In this document: piece by piece, positions 48,101-58,633 of the stretch
Numbering within the stretch: position 1 is the first letter of the stretch
Layout: each line of letters begins with the position of its first letter
Origin: Siderastrea siderea
Lineage: Eukaryota; Cnidaria; Anthozoa; Scleractinia; Rhizangiidae
Direction of reading: 5' to 3'
Assembly (NCBI GenBank): GCA_964030785.1
Contig: OZ034972.1
Location: forward strand, 17,955,683-18,019,682
Length of the DNA: 64,000 bases
The notes under the pieces: generated by a model
The model's database searches: none
What the model was told of the DNA's origin: nothing
The model's input: only the letters and a program-made list of their open reading frames with translations
Position numbers and translations under genes: made by a program

Positions 48101-51100
48101 GCACACAAACTCCTCTTTCATCAAAGTATCTCCATAATTATTAAAACCGGTAAGATCTTCAATCTTTGGTTCAAAATTTAATATGCATCCTTACACCGTC
48201 CACAGCTGAATGTTTCCGCGATAATCTTCCGATATTTCCCCGACCTCGACATATAACTACCCTGTGAACAGATTTATATCAGATACAAATAAATCTACCG
48301 CATCTTTGAAAGTTTTAGAATCTCTTTTAGACGACTGTAAGCTGCCTACTTTTTGCAAACTTACGAGCCAGCCAAAATATTATCACGTCTACATATTTGA
48401 ACATACGAAAATACGAAAAATCAAACTTCTTGAGTGCTGTAAATGTGAGAGAAGGCCAACGATTTCACAGAACATTTCACTTCCCTTTCACAGTCCATTG
48501 AACAAGAAAAATCCACCCGATAAACGAGAGGAACACTGTTTTGATCGAATCTCTTTCGCCGAGGAAACCAAACACCCGCGTGATTACTCGATAGCTATCT
48601 CGAACACGCGCAACTTATATGCGTAGTGGCTTGTGCGCATTGATACCGCTGGCAAAAAGATCGCAGTGTCAATGTTTATCGTGGTTGCTAGGGACTCTGT
48701 GATCGTTTGATTCTAGGACGCGTTACACGCTCGAAATACGCCATTTTCCGCGTTTCTTCCACGAAATGAGTGTCCCAGAAGGCAATGCAACTTGTAAAGC
48801 AGAAAACAAACATGGTGGACTCGAATTGAGCAAACGAAAGCTTAAAAACATGCAAAATTTGACGGATTATCAGCGCGTGTGAGGTGAAAATAGGAATACT
48901 TTCCATGCATTTTAATCAATTCTGCTGAAAGTTGCCAGAGTTAACAAACACAAATGGACCTATTTTGTCTGGCTTAGCCACAATTTCCCGTTGCTTTGGA
49001 TCGATGTTGTGGCATGTCATGTGTCTGGTTTAGAGATCTTCGATTTTTTTCCGTAGGATTTCCACCTGGATTGCGGCTAAGTCACCCAAAAAACTTTTTT
49101 ACATAGATATTTGATAGTGCAAAGAAGAAAGCTTTCAATCAAAAAGAAACGAAGAAAAGAAAATATTTATGAATTTGAGTGACATTTTTAGGTGTTAATT
49201 TTCACACCTTTCGGACAGGAAATTCAAAATTTTGACTTGAAATTCGGATTCTACGGGAAAAAATACTAAAGAATGGTTATGTTTTAAATTAAAATAAAGT
49301 GGATAAAGTATTTTAGAAGCCTCCGTTTAGAACGCATTTTAGCCAATTGTACCACCTTAATAGGAACGTGTCAAGACTGTGAACTCAGTTTTTTCCAGTT
49401 TGGTGTAGTTAAGTCCCTTAAAGGAGGTCACTCCAGAAACGGCGTATTTTTTGAAATTGCCAATAAAAAGATAACACTAAGTTGAGTTACTGACCATGGT
49501 TTTAGCTTCTAAAGTGCACCCGATCCCACTGAAATTCCTCTCCAAAGAAGGCCAATATTCAACACTGCGCGCCATCATTTTAAATTGTACTTAGCAGCCT
49601 GGCCGCTTCTCCATGACATCATATTGTCTAATGAGACCAGTGGTCGGGTAATGTCGGGTAACTCATCAGAGTCAACTTGACTCTGATAACGACTTCCACT
49701 CAGGTTGTCAAAACGTCAATGTCACCTCAAACAGTCCTTCTCAGGACTACACTCACCTGGACGATCACACTGAATTATGTAAAAGAATTTTAAAGAAATA
49801 GTGAATATAGTCCGAAGTTAATTTCAGTTCAAAAGCGCATCAAATTCGCATAAGCCGTGAAATTGACCTTTTTGATGAGCATCACATGGTATGTAACACA
49901 CTACACATTTTATTGATGATATCCAGTGAAAAGGGGCTGAAAACCCTTTGTTGTGATCTACAGTATTGTATCTGAGCAAAAAATAAAAAAAATTTATGAA
50001 GAAGTGATTTCAAGCTTGTGGTTGCTTTTGTTACCGTTCCATACTGGCAAGTGTACGGCGATAATGATCCTGTGATTTAATGATGGCCAGAGCAACCTAA
50101 AGGCAGACATGGATTGTTGACATTGTTCCAGAACGATTCTCATGAAGAACGATCGAGGAAGAATCAAGGAACGATATGACTCGATATGCTAATTAGGGAA
50201 AGATAAAGGGAACGACAAAAGTCACCTGAGGCACGATTGGAACGGGCACGAAATGGCATGAAATTCACCTTGAAGACAAGATTTTTCGAGGTAAATACAA
50301 GTGACATTGTATTCGGAGTTTTTCTTTGCTACCTTGTACACACACAGAGAAAACTGAAACAATAAAGCAAGAACAAAAAATGTGCATTTAAGTTTTCTCA
50401 TTATCTTTGTCTATTTGAGAGGCAACAAGAAAGCCAACTAAACGAAGTCTGTTTTTTTCTGAAAGAACAATTATTTCCAACCCTGGTTTCTTCATTATGA
50501 TATCTTGACTTTCCCATGAGCTATGTGAAAGATAACTATCTACGGGATGCACCTAAACTACAATTTTACAATTTTCTATAATTTGTGAATTAAAAATTTT
50601 TGTGAATTTTAAATTTCTGAAGCGAGAAATGAGATTTTCCTAATGTCACTTGAAATGTTACGCATGTGGTAATCAACACTGTGCACAAAAACTTAAATAT
50701 TGAACCCTTTTTCAGAAACAATTTTCCAGGACTTTTTCAGGACACACTTTTAAAAAAATGGATAAACTAAGATGAGTAGCACAGTCATGACTCCATTTTG
50801 CATTACATAGGTCAAAAAACCTTTGAACGCTAAAATGCTCTTTTTATTGTTTCTTTATGTCAACTTTTGCTTGTAATGTTTGTTTCAAGCAAAACCATGA
50901 AAAAAATTACAGTAACATGATACGAAAAGCAGTTTTTACATTTACCCATGATTCCTTGTGGGCGTGGCCTTGCTAAAATAAAGCACTATTTACAAGCAAC
51001 AAAATTATTTCTACATATTTAGGACAAATACATGATTGTTTTGATGGCTACAACTTCTCTGTTTGGCATTTTGAGTAAAAATTTCATATATCTTTTATTC

Positions 51101-54100
51101 TACCGTATCTCATAATGAAGCAATAATTTCTTCATGTTGCACGAGTGAGAGTTTGTAAATGGGCTTCTTGTTTCTCTTTTTTACTGCAAGGTCAGTGCAG
51201 ATATGCCTAACAGTGGCAGCAAACACTGCTGCAACCCTCTTTGTATCTAAAGTGTAAGTCATATCATGGATGTTTTCACGCAAGTAGAAGTGGCCCTTTA
51301 AAACCTTGCTTCCCTTATAATAATGACATGAGTAATCATCTGTGAAGTCCTCACTAAGTTCTTCCACTCCATTAGATGTGACTTTCAATATATAAAAGTC
51401 ATACACTGGATCATCTACGGCTGCAATTGCAACACTGCTACCCTGTGTGGCCAGGTCTGCTAGGTGCGAAGCTGTGTCATGATCCAAGATTGGGTTTTCT
51501 GATTCCTGCCTTGTTGTTGCGGCTGTGGCTTCTCGAACTACTGACTCTTCTTTCCACTCATCAATCCAGGCTTTATTCAGGCAGTTTGGCTCATCACCCA
51601 TGAGGCAGTTAACACAGTAGCAGGAACGGAACCTAACCAACAGCTTCTCCTGTTGAGGCAGAGACTTGACACAGTGCAATTTCCTGATGTCCTTCACCGT
51701 TTTGAACTGCCGTCCAGGTCTATTTCTTTGTACGGCCCCCTCTCCAGATAAACATACATGGAAGAAGACCCGCTGATTCAGCTGGACAGACTTTGTTCAC
51801 GCATTAAAGGTTGATGCTGCTGGACGGGAAAAGTTCTCAACTAAGAAGTCATACATGGACTTAGCATCTTTTATGATGGCAGTCCTTCGAAGCACTGCTT
51901 GACTGACTTTCTGTTTGATGTGTGAGCCAGCAGCATCCTGCTCCCCTTTGGCATGAGATGTTTCAAAGAAATTGCGCTGCATCAAATAGCCATAATCAGC
52001 AAGAGAGCAGGACAAGTCACCCAAGCAGTGTCGAGATTTGTATTGAGCGGCACAACCATCAGTGAACTCGTTCATCTTGATCACATTGTAGCTAAGGTCT
52101 TGGGTAAGGTACTTGTGGATGAGCTCTTGAACTCGGTGGACACTGTCATGATCTTGTCCAGGGTCATCAGAAATTACAAAGAGGTGCTCCTTAATGGTGT
52201 GGGGGTCTTCTTCTGTGCTTTCTACACCATCAGTGGCCTCAACTGCATGACGATAAAGGATGGTTACATGCAGGGAAACTTTAGCAACGTCAAAGTATTC
52301 ACTTTGAGTCTCATCTTGCTTCCTGCATGCGTATCCTTCAGAATAATCATGTACACAGACGACATGTCCCACAGGGAGATGCTCCACCAAATTATCAAGC
52401 TGCTCTCGCTGCCAGCGAGAGAGGCTTGGATACACCTTCAGGAGATCTTTAAAATAACCGAACAGCCGGAATGGGGATGTATCCTTTTGAACTAGAGAGA
52501 TTTTTTTCTTCTCTTGTCCGTCAGGAAGAAATTTGCCAGTGGACACGTATTCGTAACAGGACCAACGTACCGATCCCTCCTTACACATTTCCTCGGGAAG
52601 TACAGGAAGTACACTCTCTCACTAAACATTTCATCTCGTGATAACTTGCACCATCCTGTTTTGGACAAAGAGTGAGGTTTACACATTCTGTTAATGTCTT
52701 GGGAACTGGGATACTGGAATCTGAATTTATGAGCGCTGCCTTTCTGAATTTCATGCAAGCGGTGAAAACCATTTTGGTCTCAACATGTTTCCTACACAAG
52801 CATGATTTGCGGTCTCTTTCTTTTGCTTGCTTAACAAAGAACGGTTTTAAGTTTTCAAATTTTCTTTGTTTGATCTGAATTTCTGGGTGCATCTCTTTAA
52901 ATTCTATGTAAGCCTCAGTTTGAGTCTTTTCCAAAACGTGTTTTGAATGTTGAACGTACTGCTGCTTTCCAGTGCGCTTTTTCACCACGTCTTTTTTGTC
53001 CCCAGTTGGTCGGCTGGCCACGCTGGTCCAGTTATCGTAAATGAGCTTTCCATCTTCTTCGCTTATGGCATCTTCTCGTACTTTTCTTTTTGTGTAAAGC
53101 CAGCTAGGAAGATCACCCTTCAGAACTTTTTCTCTACGTTCAATTGCCTTGCTTATACTTTTTTCATCAATGTTGACCAGCTTAGACAGGGATTTCTTAG
53201 CCTTTGCTTTCTTAACATTCTTTCCAAATGCTAGCGACTTGAAAGCTGTAAAAGCTGAACGCTTTTCATCTGACCGAGATCGTTTTACTTCTTGTAGACC
53301 CTCAGAAATGTCGCTTGCCAGTGCTTTCAGGACTTTGGTTTCCTTTTCTTCTGATGGCGTTTTCATCATCCCTTCTTCTTCAAGAATTTTTCTTGTTCGT
53401 GGGCTGTTGATTATCGTTTTGATGATCGCTGCTTTTTTAGAAGGCGTAGCCGGAAGGGAAGCTTTTGCTTTATCCGTTCCGCACTTCTTTGCTGTCCTGT
53501 TTGCGTATCCCGGCGATTTGGTCCCGTATGTCTCATCTTCGTTCTCTACTCGCTTTCTTTCACGGTATTTTCTTACCCTTTCCTTTGTCTGCTCTCTTAT
53601 CTTTGCTTTCCTCGCAAGGTCTTTGGCACGTGCCTCACCCCTGACTTGTTTCGCGGTTTTCTTTCATGCGAGCTCTTTGACGGTTCTCCTTGTATGTTTA
53701 CGTTGACTCGCTGTAGATTCGCGTTTTTCTTGTCTTCGTTCCTGCACTCTTTTGATTATTTTCTGCCGGTTTTTTTGATAATGAAGCCTGTTCCTCTCTC
53801 TCTTTTCGGCAGTCTTTCGCTCTTGGGCCGCTTTCTTGCGCGAAACAGTAGGATTTCTTTCTTTTGTCTCCATTGACCTCAACGTTCACTTAGAACACGT
53901 GCTTTGGTCACGCTTTTTTGGCTGCATAATTTATGTTGGCCCTTAAGAATCCCTTGGGGAAACCCCGATTGCTGTTTGTGAAAACAACGAAGGAAAATGT
54001 TTCAATTCTACGCAAGATATCGCGGATTTTAGATGCGAAATTTTCGAAGGGAGCTTGGTGGTTGAAGCTTCGTTACGCTTTGTGAGCACAGCATTATGGC

Positions 54101-55867
54101 GCAAAATGTTTCAGCATCGCTCAAAGCTAAAAATCTCCGGTCTCAGTGGATGAAAATGGCTAAAAATACACTCAATTGTCGGTGATAGCAAGCCCAACAC
54201 GTGTTGAACGATGGAAGTGCAATACTCGAAATAGTTACGGCAAAATATTGAAAGGCAGCGGTGAGTCTTTGCTAATTTGAACGTTACGAGTGCGTTTCAG
54301 AAACTGTTTCAGTCGTTTTCAATTTGTTCTAGTTAGTGCCACATTTTGTATTTTGACTTGAAACCTTGACACAAAGTCTATCACATAATGCCCATTCATA
54401 TGACATGTGTTGTTTTATATTTTAAGTTATGTACCGAGCCACATCTCCCTATTTTATAAACTGCCCTTCAAAAATTTATGAAGCGTTACAACGAAGGATC
54501 GGTACAAACCTGCCGTTTTTCAAGGACTTCTAATAAAGCAATGTGTCTGAAAGTTATTGTGTGTGTTTGCCTTTATTAGTCTGAATTGTTACCGAGGTTT
54601 CTTAAGATTCTGTAAGATGTAAGTGGAGAAATTATTGAAAATATGCTTGCGCGGCCATTGTTTATGTTACGCGTTACATGATCATTTAGTCATATTTTGC
54701 CGAAATAAAATTTTTTTCCCAAGTTTATTATCAAGAAGACACAGTTTTTATTATCTGTACACCAAGAAGAACTATTTGCACGATGTGAGAAAAATTTTCA
54801 GTGTGAAATACACATTAGAAACCGAGATATTGAAAAAAACAAGAAGGTACAACTGAAATGGAGTCATGACCGTTCTACTCATCTAACCGTTTAAACATTT
54901 TGTCGAAAGCGCTAAACGGACGCTAGTTTTTTGAAAATGGTTGAGTAAAGCATTTAAACACTTTTCTATGATCCCTTTAAGTGGATGGTAAACAGATACT
55001 AAACAGCTATTTCTCTTAAACAGTAAAGCGTTAGTGTACGTTTTCCTGTGGAAGGTCACAATTTGCCTCCTAAACACTCCAATTAACATAACCAAGAACT
55101 TGATGATTCTCACAAAACACTGCTCTTTAATTCTTGTCTTTAGATTTGAGTCACTCAGGGTGAGACACGAGAAATGCCGACAAAATATGACAACATTGGT
55201 AACTCTAATACACTACAGCCACGTACATCAGGTGTGTGGGCAGAATGTCATGTTAACCCAGAGTGCTTTCCATAGCATTGACATGCAAACCATGACTTCA
55301 TCCCAAGACAAAACTGTTTTAACTCCTGGATTATTATAAATCAAACAAACAAACAAAAGAGTCCAGGGAAGAACTCACATTGGCTTTCATGTAAACACGG
55401 CCCTTCCCCACAATCTATTTTTCAGAAGTCGTATTACCCTACTCCCAAGGGAGGAGGATAATGCGAATTTAATAAAAACAACTGCTGGGATCAAGAGAGA
55501 ACAAGCTTTTACAACGGTAACCTTTACAACACATTCATTAATACTCACTTCCATTGCCAACAAGAACAGCAACGACGAGTCCATAAATAGCAATGATACC
55601 CGCCATAACTACTGGAATAATAGACTTCATGATAAGCTCTGGTCGCATAACACTCATAGCAGCGATTCCTGTTCCACTTTTCGCTGTCCCATAGGCAGCT
55701 CCTAAAGCTGGGGAATGATTTCACTTCAAGGTTAGTTTCGAACAAATGACCCTGAGCGAGTGTAAAGGCCCACTATTTAACATAACTTCACATTTACCAC
55801 TGAAAACCATGGCTGACGTAGCTCCCATAACTCCAAAGAACGCGACATAAGTCGGCTTGTCTGCCAT
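41956..55867 (-). CDS. ATP6V0C: V-type H+-ATPase 16-kDa proteolipid subunit c, 4 exons
   Basis: This subunit forms the rotating membrane ring of the Vo sector that carries protons across endomembranes (and, in corals, the symbiosome and plasma membranes). Exons 55867-55798, 55707-55549, 43194-43170 and 42172-41956 join in frame to 156 residues, against 155 in human. Four membrane helices are evident. Landmarks are [99 protein letters not shown]. The proton-carrying, DCCD-binding glutamate is E136 in [10 protein letters not shown]. The only unusual part is the C-terminus, TTKNPGK, a few residues longer than LSTK. Intron 3 is 12.4 kb and packed with transposons. Identification is secure. Confidence 0.98.
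43170..43194 (-). CDS. ATP6V0C: V-ATPase c exon 3 (25 nt)
   Basis: A very short exon between ttttgcag and AA|gtgagt. It encodes TSDYTLF with split codons on both sides, in the loop between helices 2 and 3 (human counterpart NDDISLYK). Alignment length with the family is exact. Confidence 0.95.
45265..45335. repeat. TTAAACCACATAAAACCACA tandem array
   Basis: Irregular repeats of ACTTAAACCACA / ATAAAACCACA / CCTAAACCACA directly left of the hairpin and of the large element's left end. Confidence 0.75.
45351..45416. repeat. Hairpin at the left border of the large transposon
   Basis: The arms 45351-45374 (core GGTTACAGTTTTCAC) and 45393-45416 pair at 22 of 24 positions around an 18-nt AGCAGCAAGCAAGCAGCA loop. 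It may be a separate foldback insertion or part of the element's end. Confidence 0.8.
45573..47395. mobile_element. Nested 1.8-kb TIR element B
   Basis: The left end AGGTATCATGGTACCCCAAA and the reverse complement of 47376-47395 (AGGTATCAGGGTACCCCAAA) match at 19 of 20. It interrupts the AAACGG repeat array of the larger element: text such as ACGGATAGCTAAAATTCTT resumes on the other side as TTAAACGGTTG. The flanks TTCA/TTAA could be a mutated 4-bp target duplication. No transposase frame; short open frames inside are not recognisable. Confidence 0.78.
47598..49357. mobile_element. Nested 1.76-kb TIR element C with TA target duplication
   Basis: The ends AGGTGGTACAATTGGCTAAA (47598-47617) and its exact complement (49338-49357) are perfect over 20 nt and flanked by TA on both sides. 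The identity continues outward to ATTA. It has no transposase; the longest open frame (48264-48626) matches nothing known. It is non-autonomous. Confidence 0.85.
49816..49925. repeat. Dispersed repeat shared with 58133-58243
   Basis: About 110 bp around TTTCAGTTCAAAAGCGCATC and ATGGTATGTAAC recurs in the same orientation at 58133-58243. One copy lies inside the large transposon and the other inside the Tc1/mariner-type element, so it is probably yet another small element or shared internal sequence. Confidence 0.75.
51110..53882 (-). pseudogene. Broken transposase-like gene of the large DNA transposon (about 920 codons)
   Basis: One reading frame runs from ATG at 53882 (or METK at 53870) to TAA at 51110, interrupted by in-frame TGA at 53666-53664 and 51799-51797 and by a frameshift at 52588-52581. 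Order: a highly basic helical N-terminus rich in RKR/ERR (53882-53500), a basic middle region with [11 protein letters not shown], a cysteine cluster ([10 protein letters not shown]) at the shift, then the core. In the piece 52588-51797 the core has [11 protein letters not shown] (Asp 81), [17 protein letters not shown] (Asp 177) and [19 protein letters not shown] (Glu 216/Asp 218). This spacing and context suit an RNase-H-fold DDE/DDD transposase. The C-terminal piece (51796-51110) has [14 protein letters not shown] and an acidic domain. Catalytic assignment is inference. Confidence 0.75.
55549..55707 (-). CDS. ATP6V0C: V-ATPase c exon 2
   Basis: The acceptor is ttccccag and the donor is GGAA|gtgagt. 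It encodes [20 protein letters not shown], helix 1-2 connector [11 protein letters not shown] and helix 2 up to VLVGNG, the most conserved half of the protein. Confidence 0.97.
55798..55867 (-). CDS. ATP6V0C: V-ATPase c exon 1 (coding part)
   Basis: ATG at 55867-55865 in context AAAAAATGG. It encodes [20 protein letters not shown] and VFS, leaving one base; the donor is G|gtaaat. The length and start agree with other animal c subunits (MSESKSGPEY-type N-terminus). Confidence 0.96.
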
Positions 55868-56210
55868 TTTTTTCAGAATTGGGCTCTAAACGGAATTATT
55901 ACGACAAGAAAAACGTTCCCACCAGAAACTACCAGCTGCTAGTCAATATGGCGGAGAGCAATCATGTGATAAGACCACGTGATGTCCTCGTGCAGGTTCT
56001 ACTCGGACGGAATGCAGTGCGAGACCCTGGGAACAAAGCTTTACCAGGATGCACGTATGTAGGATGCATATGATTCGAATGTGAGCTAGATGTGGTATCA
56101 TTTTCGAGAAAATTTTCTTGGGCAATTATTTTGGAAGGTTGACGGCTTTTGTGCGAAAAAGTGATAAAATACATTGCGTTGTGTCGAGTTGTGTTGGATT
56201 GCGAAAGACC
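55868..56210. promoter_or_regulatory. Compact bidirectional promoter with M-box, E-box and YY1-like sites
   Basis: Only 343 bp separate the divergent start codons at 55867 (minus) and 56211 (plus). The interval has a YY1-like AATATGGCGG (55945-55954), an exact M-box TCATGTGA (55962-55969) and a CACGTG E-box in the context CCACGTGAT (55976-55981). The last two are the kind of site bound by MiT/TFE factors, which in vertebrates drive V-ATPase genes through GTCACGTGAC (CLEAR) elements. No clear TATA box. Confidence 0.6.
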
Positions 56211-56394
56211 ATGGGACCATGGGAACGAAGTGGGACACTCTATGATCACTACATGAAGGAAACGGACAATACTCGTTCGTCGTTTCATGGTTTCGATCAG
56301 GTTGCGATTATGTCTAAAAATTTATTTGCCAAGGCCGTAGAAGATGCCACATTTACTGTAACAACATCTTCAGATGGATCACGGAGTTACGGAG
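56211..56394 (+). CDS. First coding exon of an unidentified gene
   Basis: An ATG in strong context (agaccATGG) opens 61 codons plus one base before a GT donor (GGAG|gtaatt). The peptide starts MGPWERSGTLYDHYMKETDN and contains HGFDQVAIMSKNLFAKAVED. It has no signal peptide or membrane segment, is mixed-charge and probably helical. The frame is open upstream to 56118, but the shared-promoter position and start context favour 56211. A second ATG at 56218 is out of frame and gives only eight codons. I do not recognise the family; later exons were not found before 64000. Confidence 0.55.
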
Positions 56395-56913
56395 GTAATT
56401 TTTGAATGCAAACTCGCATCGCCCGCCTAATAATAGCTAGCTGGCGTCTTTTCATGGAAGTGACCTACATGTAAGCTTGTAACGTTATATCATGGTACCA
56501 TGGTTTTCTATAAGGTTATTTGTGATGATATCGTTCAGTAGACGTTTCTCTAACGCCGCGCAGGAGGAATATAAGGTGTCTTTTAACCAATTTCTTGCTT
56601 TACACTTGACATTAAAGTAGGTCCAGCGACTAGTTACAAGCTGTGATGGTGAATAGACATCAAAGCACACACAGGCCAGTCCTCACACAGTAGAGTGGAG
56701 CCCTGTCTTAAATCCACTTATTCTTACAGGCACTTTGTTCTGGCCTAATGCTGAGTCGTTTTGTTATGTAGGGAACCCTTTTGAGGTGATCACTCTGCTG
56801 ATACTATCAGTCGTTAAATAAGGTTAACTATCTGCATTGTAAGATAACAGCGCAATATTTGAAATAAACACATTAAGTAAATACGTACATCTCTGTGCAG
56901 CATAAAAAGGAGC

Positions 56914-57063
56914 TTTTACCTTGGTGTAAGAACCTGTGAAACTCACGAATGACGTAAAACAAAGGAAGCAAAGCATTTTAAACAATAGTGCACAGCAAAA
57001 CAATAGCTTACAAAACAAAAAAAAAATGTTTTGACTTTTCAGGTTCTTACACAGAGGTAAACC
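56914..57063. mobile_element. 150-bp foldback MITE
   Basis: The arms around TTTACCTTGGTGTAAGAACC (56914-56940) and GGTTCTTACACAGAGGTAAA (57042-57061) are inverted. The centre is A-rich. It lies directly beside the Tc1/mariner-type element. Confidence 0.8.
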
Positions 57064-57088
57064 CTATTATTAAAAACTGGACTAGGTA

Positions 57089-58633
57089 CAGTACCGCTCG
57101 AAAGTATTGGTGCATAAGCACGCGGTGAAACCTCATCCGCCGCCATTTTTTTTCCTTGAATTTGCTGCGGTGGGACGAAAACCGCAACCTCGGTAAGGAC
57201 GAAAGCGACCGAACACCGCAGCTGACTTGACGCAGCAATGCCTCGGTAACCAAACAGTAGTGGCTAATTTCTATTGTTTTGGCATTGTTTATACTTTATC
57301 TCACTAATATTCTCAAAGGAGCAAATAGACAAAAGGTTAGCAGTATAATTTCACAAGATTACGCTTCGTGATAAAACCGATTTCGGACTCGATCGTGTAC
57401 TGTCACGCCAGCTTGGCATTGCAGGTGTTTTTATCACCAAGTGCAATTATAAATAAAGAACTTTAAAGATCGTGTTTTTATCGGTATTAGATCGTTTAAG
57501 GAGAGCTATGAGCAAGCCGATGTATTTAAATGTTTTTCGAGCAAGCCGGTAGTCCGTGTGATACAACACGAGAGGTTCTCGTTTCAGACTTTGCAAGATG
57601 CCACAATCATGCACAGTCACAATAGAATGGATTGTCGGGCAGCCGCAAGCAAACTTCGAACGGACGAACAGAAGCTGACACGTTCAATGGTAAAGTAAAA
57701 CATGTTCTTTATAAAAAAAAAAACAGTTTTAGTCGGCAAACACATGACTGTGTTGCCAAGCGTTGCGTGAATAATTTGCGTGCCAAATGCGACGTAAGCT
57801 AAAATTTTCAGAATTGAAATATGCCTTCGCCATATTCAAACATGCCGTCAAAAGCGAAACTGCTGAATGTAACTTGAACTAAAAAGCGAAAGTTATGATG
57901 CTAGAAAGAGAATTAGAGTAAAATAGCACGTTTTTTCCTGAGATTATTTTTAGTTCACGGAGCATTGCACTGAATTTAAATTTGCATACTGTGAGTCTCA
58001 AAATAAATTGTGCGAGCGATGTGGGAACAAATCGAACCTTTCTAGATCTTTTGTGCACTTAATCCTTCGATGATAATTGAAATAGTAAATGAAACTCATG
58101 TTGAAACTCAAAGACAGTGCAAACTGCAAAAGAGTTAGTTTCAGTTCAAAAGCGCATCAAATTTGCATAATGGGTGAAATCTGACCTTTTCAATGAACGT
58201 CAGATGGTATGTAACGCAATAATTCTATCTCTATGATATCCGTTTTATTTCTTCTAGCTGTTGCAAATGGCACGAGTTTCCACTTCTTTCTTCGAATAAC
58301 GTTAGCGTTCGGCAAAAGTGCTCAGAAGTCACGGTTTGTGAATCACGGTAAAAGCAATGATCATGTGAAATCTATCACATCATAAAATCATCGGCGTGCG
58401 ACGTCTCGCCTATTGAAGTTAATTAATCTTTGAAACAAAGGAAACAAAAGGCTATTCAAACACCACCGTGTCCTATTCTTTACCGCGGTATTTTTGACCG
58501 CAAAAAACCGAGGTAAAACCGGAGTTTTCAAAGAAGTCAGACGAGGTTTTCCCGAGGTCAAACCGGAGATACAAACTGCGATTCCACCGTGGCAGTATCG
58601 CGGAAAATGCACCAATACTTTCGAGCGGTACTG
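57089..58633. mobile_element. 1.5-kb Tc1/mariner-type TIR element with TA target duplication
   Basis: Both ends begin CAGTACCGCTCGAAAGTATT and are identical over 26 nt, and TA flanks both sides. A CAGT start with TA duplication is characteristic of Tc1/mariner. No transposase frame is visible, so it is a non-autonomous or gutted copy. Confidence 0.88.

Larger units (their letters stand above)
45436..55065 (-). mobile_element. Large DNA transposon with 41-bp TIRs and AAACGG subterminal repeats
   Basis: The left terminus 45436-45476 begins CAAATTGTGACCTTCCAC. It matches the reverse complement of 55025-55065 at 38 of 41 positions. Just inside each end lie many short units (TTAAACGG, AAACGGATA, AAACAGATA, AAATGGTTG): left at 45480-45570 and, after a nested insertion, 47396-47535; right at about 54885-55020. 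The minus strand carries a transposase-like frame at 53882-51110. Removing the two nested elements leaves about 6.0 kb, a normal size for an autonomous DNA transposon. No clean target duplication is visible. The orientation given is that of the reading frame. I do not recognise the superfamily. Confidence 0.72.
43195..55548. other. 12.4-kb V-ATPase intron 3 with nested transposons
   Basis: Apart from the elements listed separately, 43195-45270 shows only a C-run near 43017 and unassignable sequence. A (C)TTAAACCACA-type short tandem array lies at about 45265-45335. Confidence 0.85.

Noticed and set aside
48264..48626. 120-codon open frame as a transposase for element C
   Set aside because: No catalytic motif or helix-turn-helix pattern, and too short for any TA-targeting transposase.
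51953..52495. 180-codon plus-strand open frame
   Set aside because: It lies antisense to the transposase core, whose minus-strand frame carries clear motifs. The same holds for 52947-53234 and 53149-53706.
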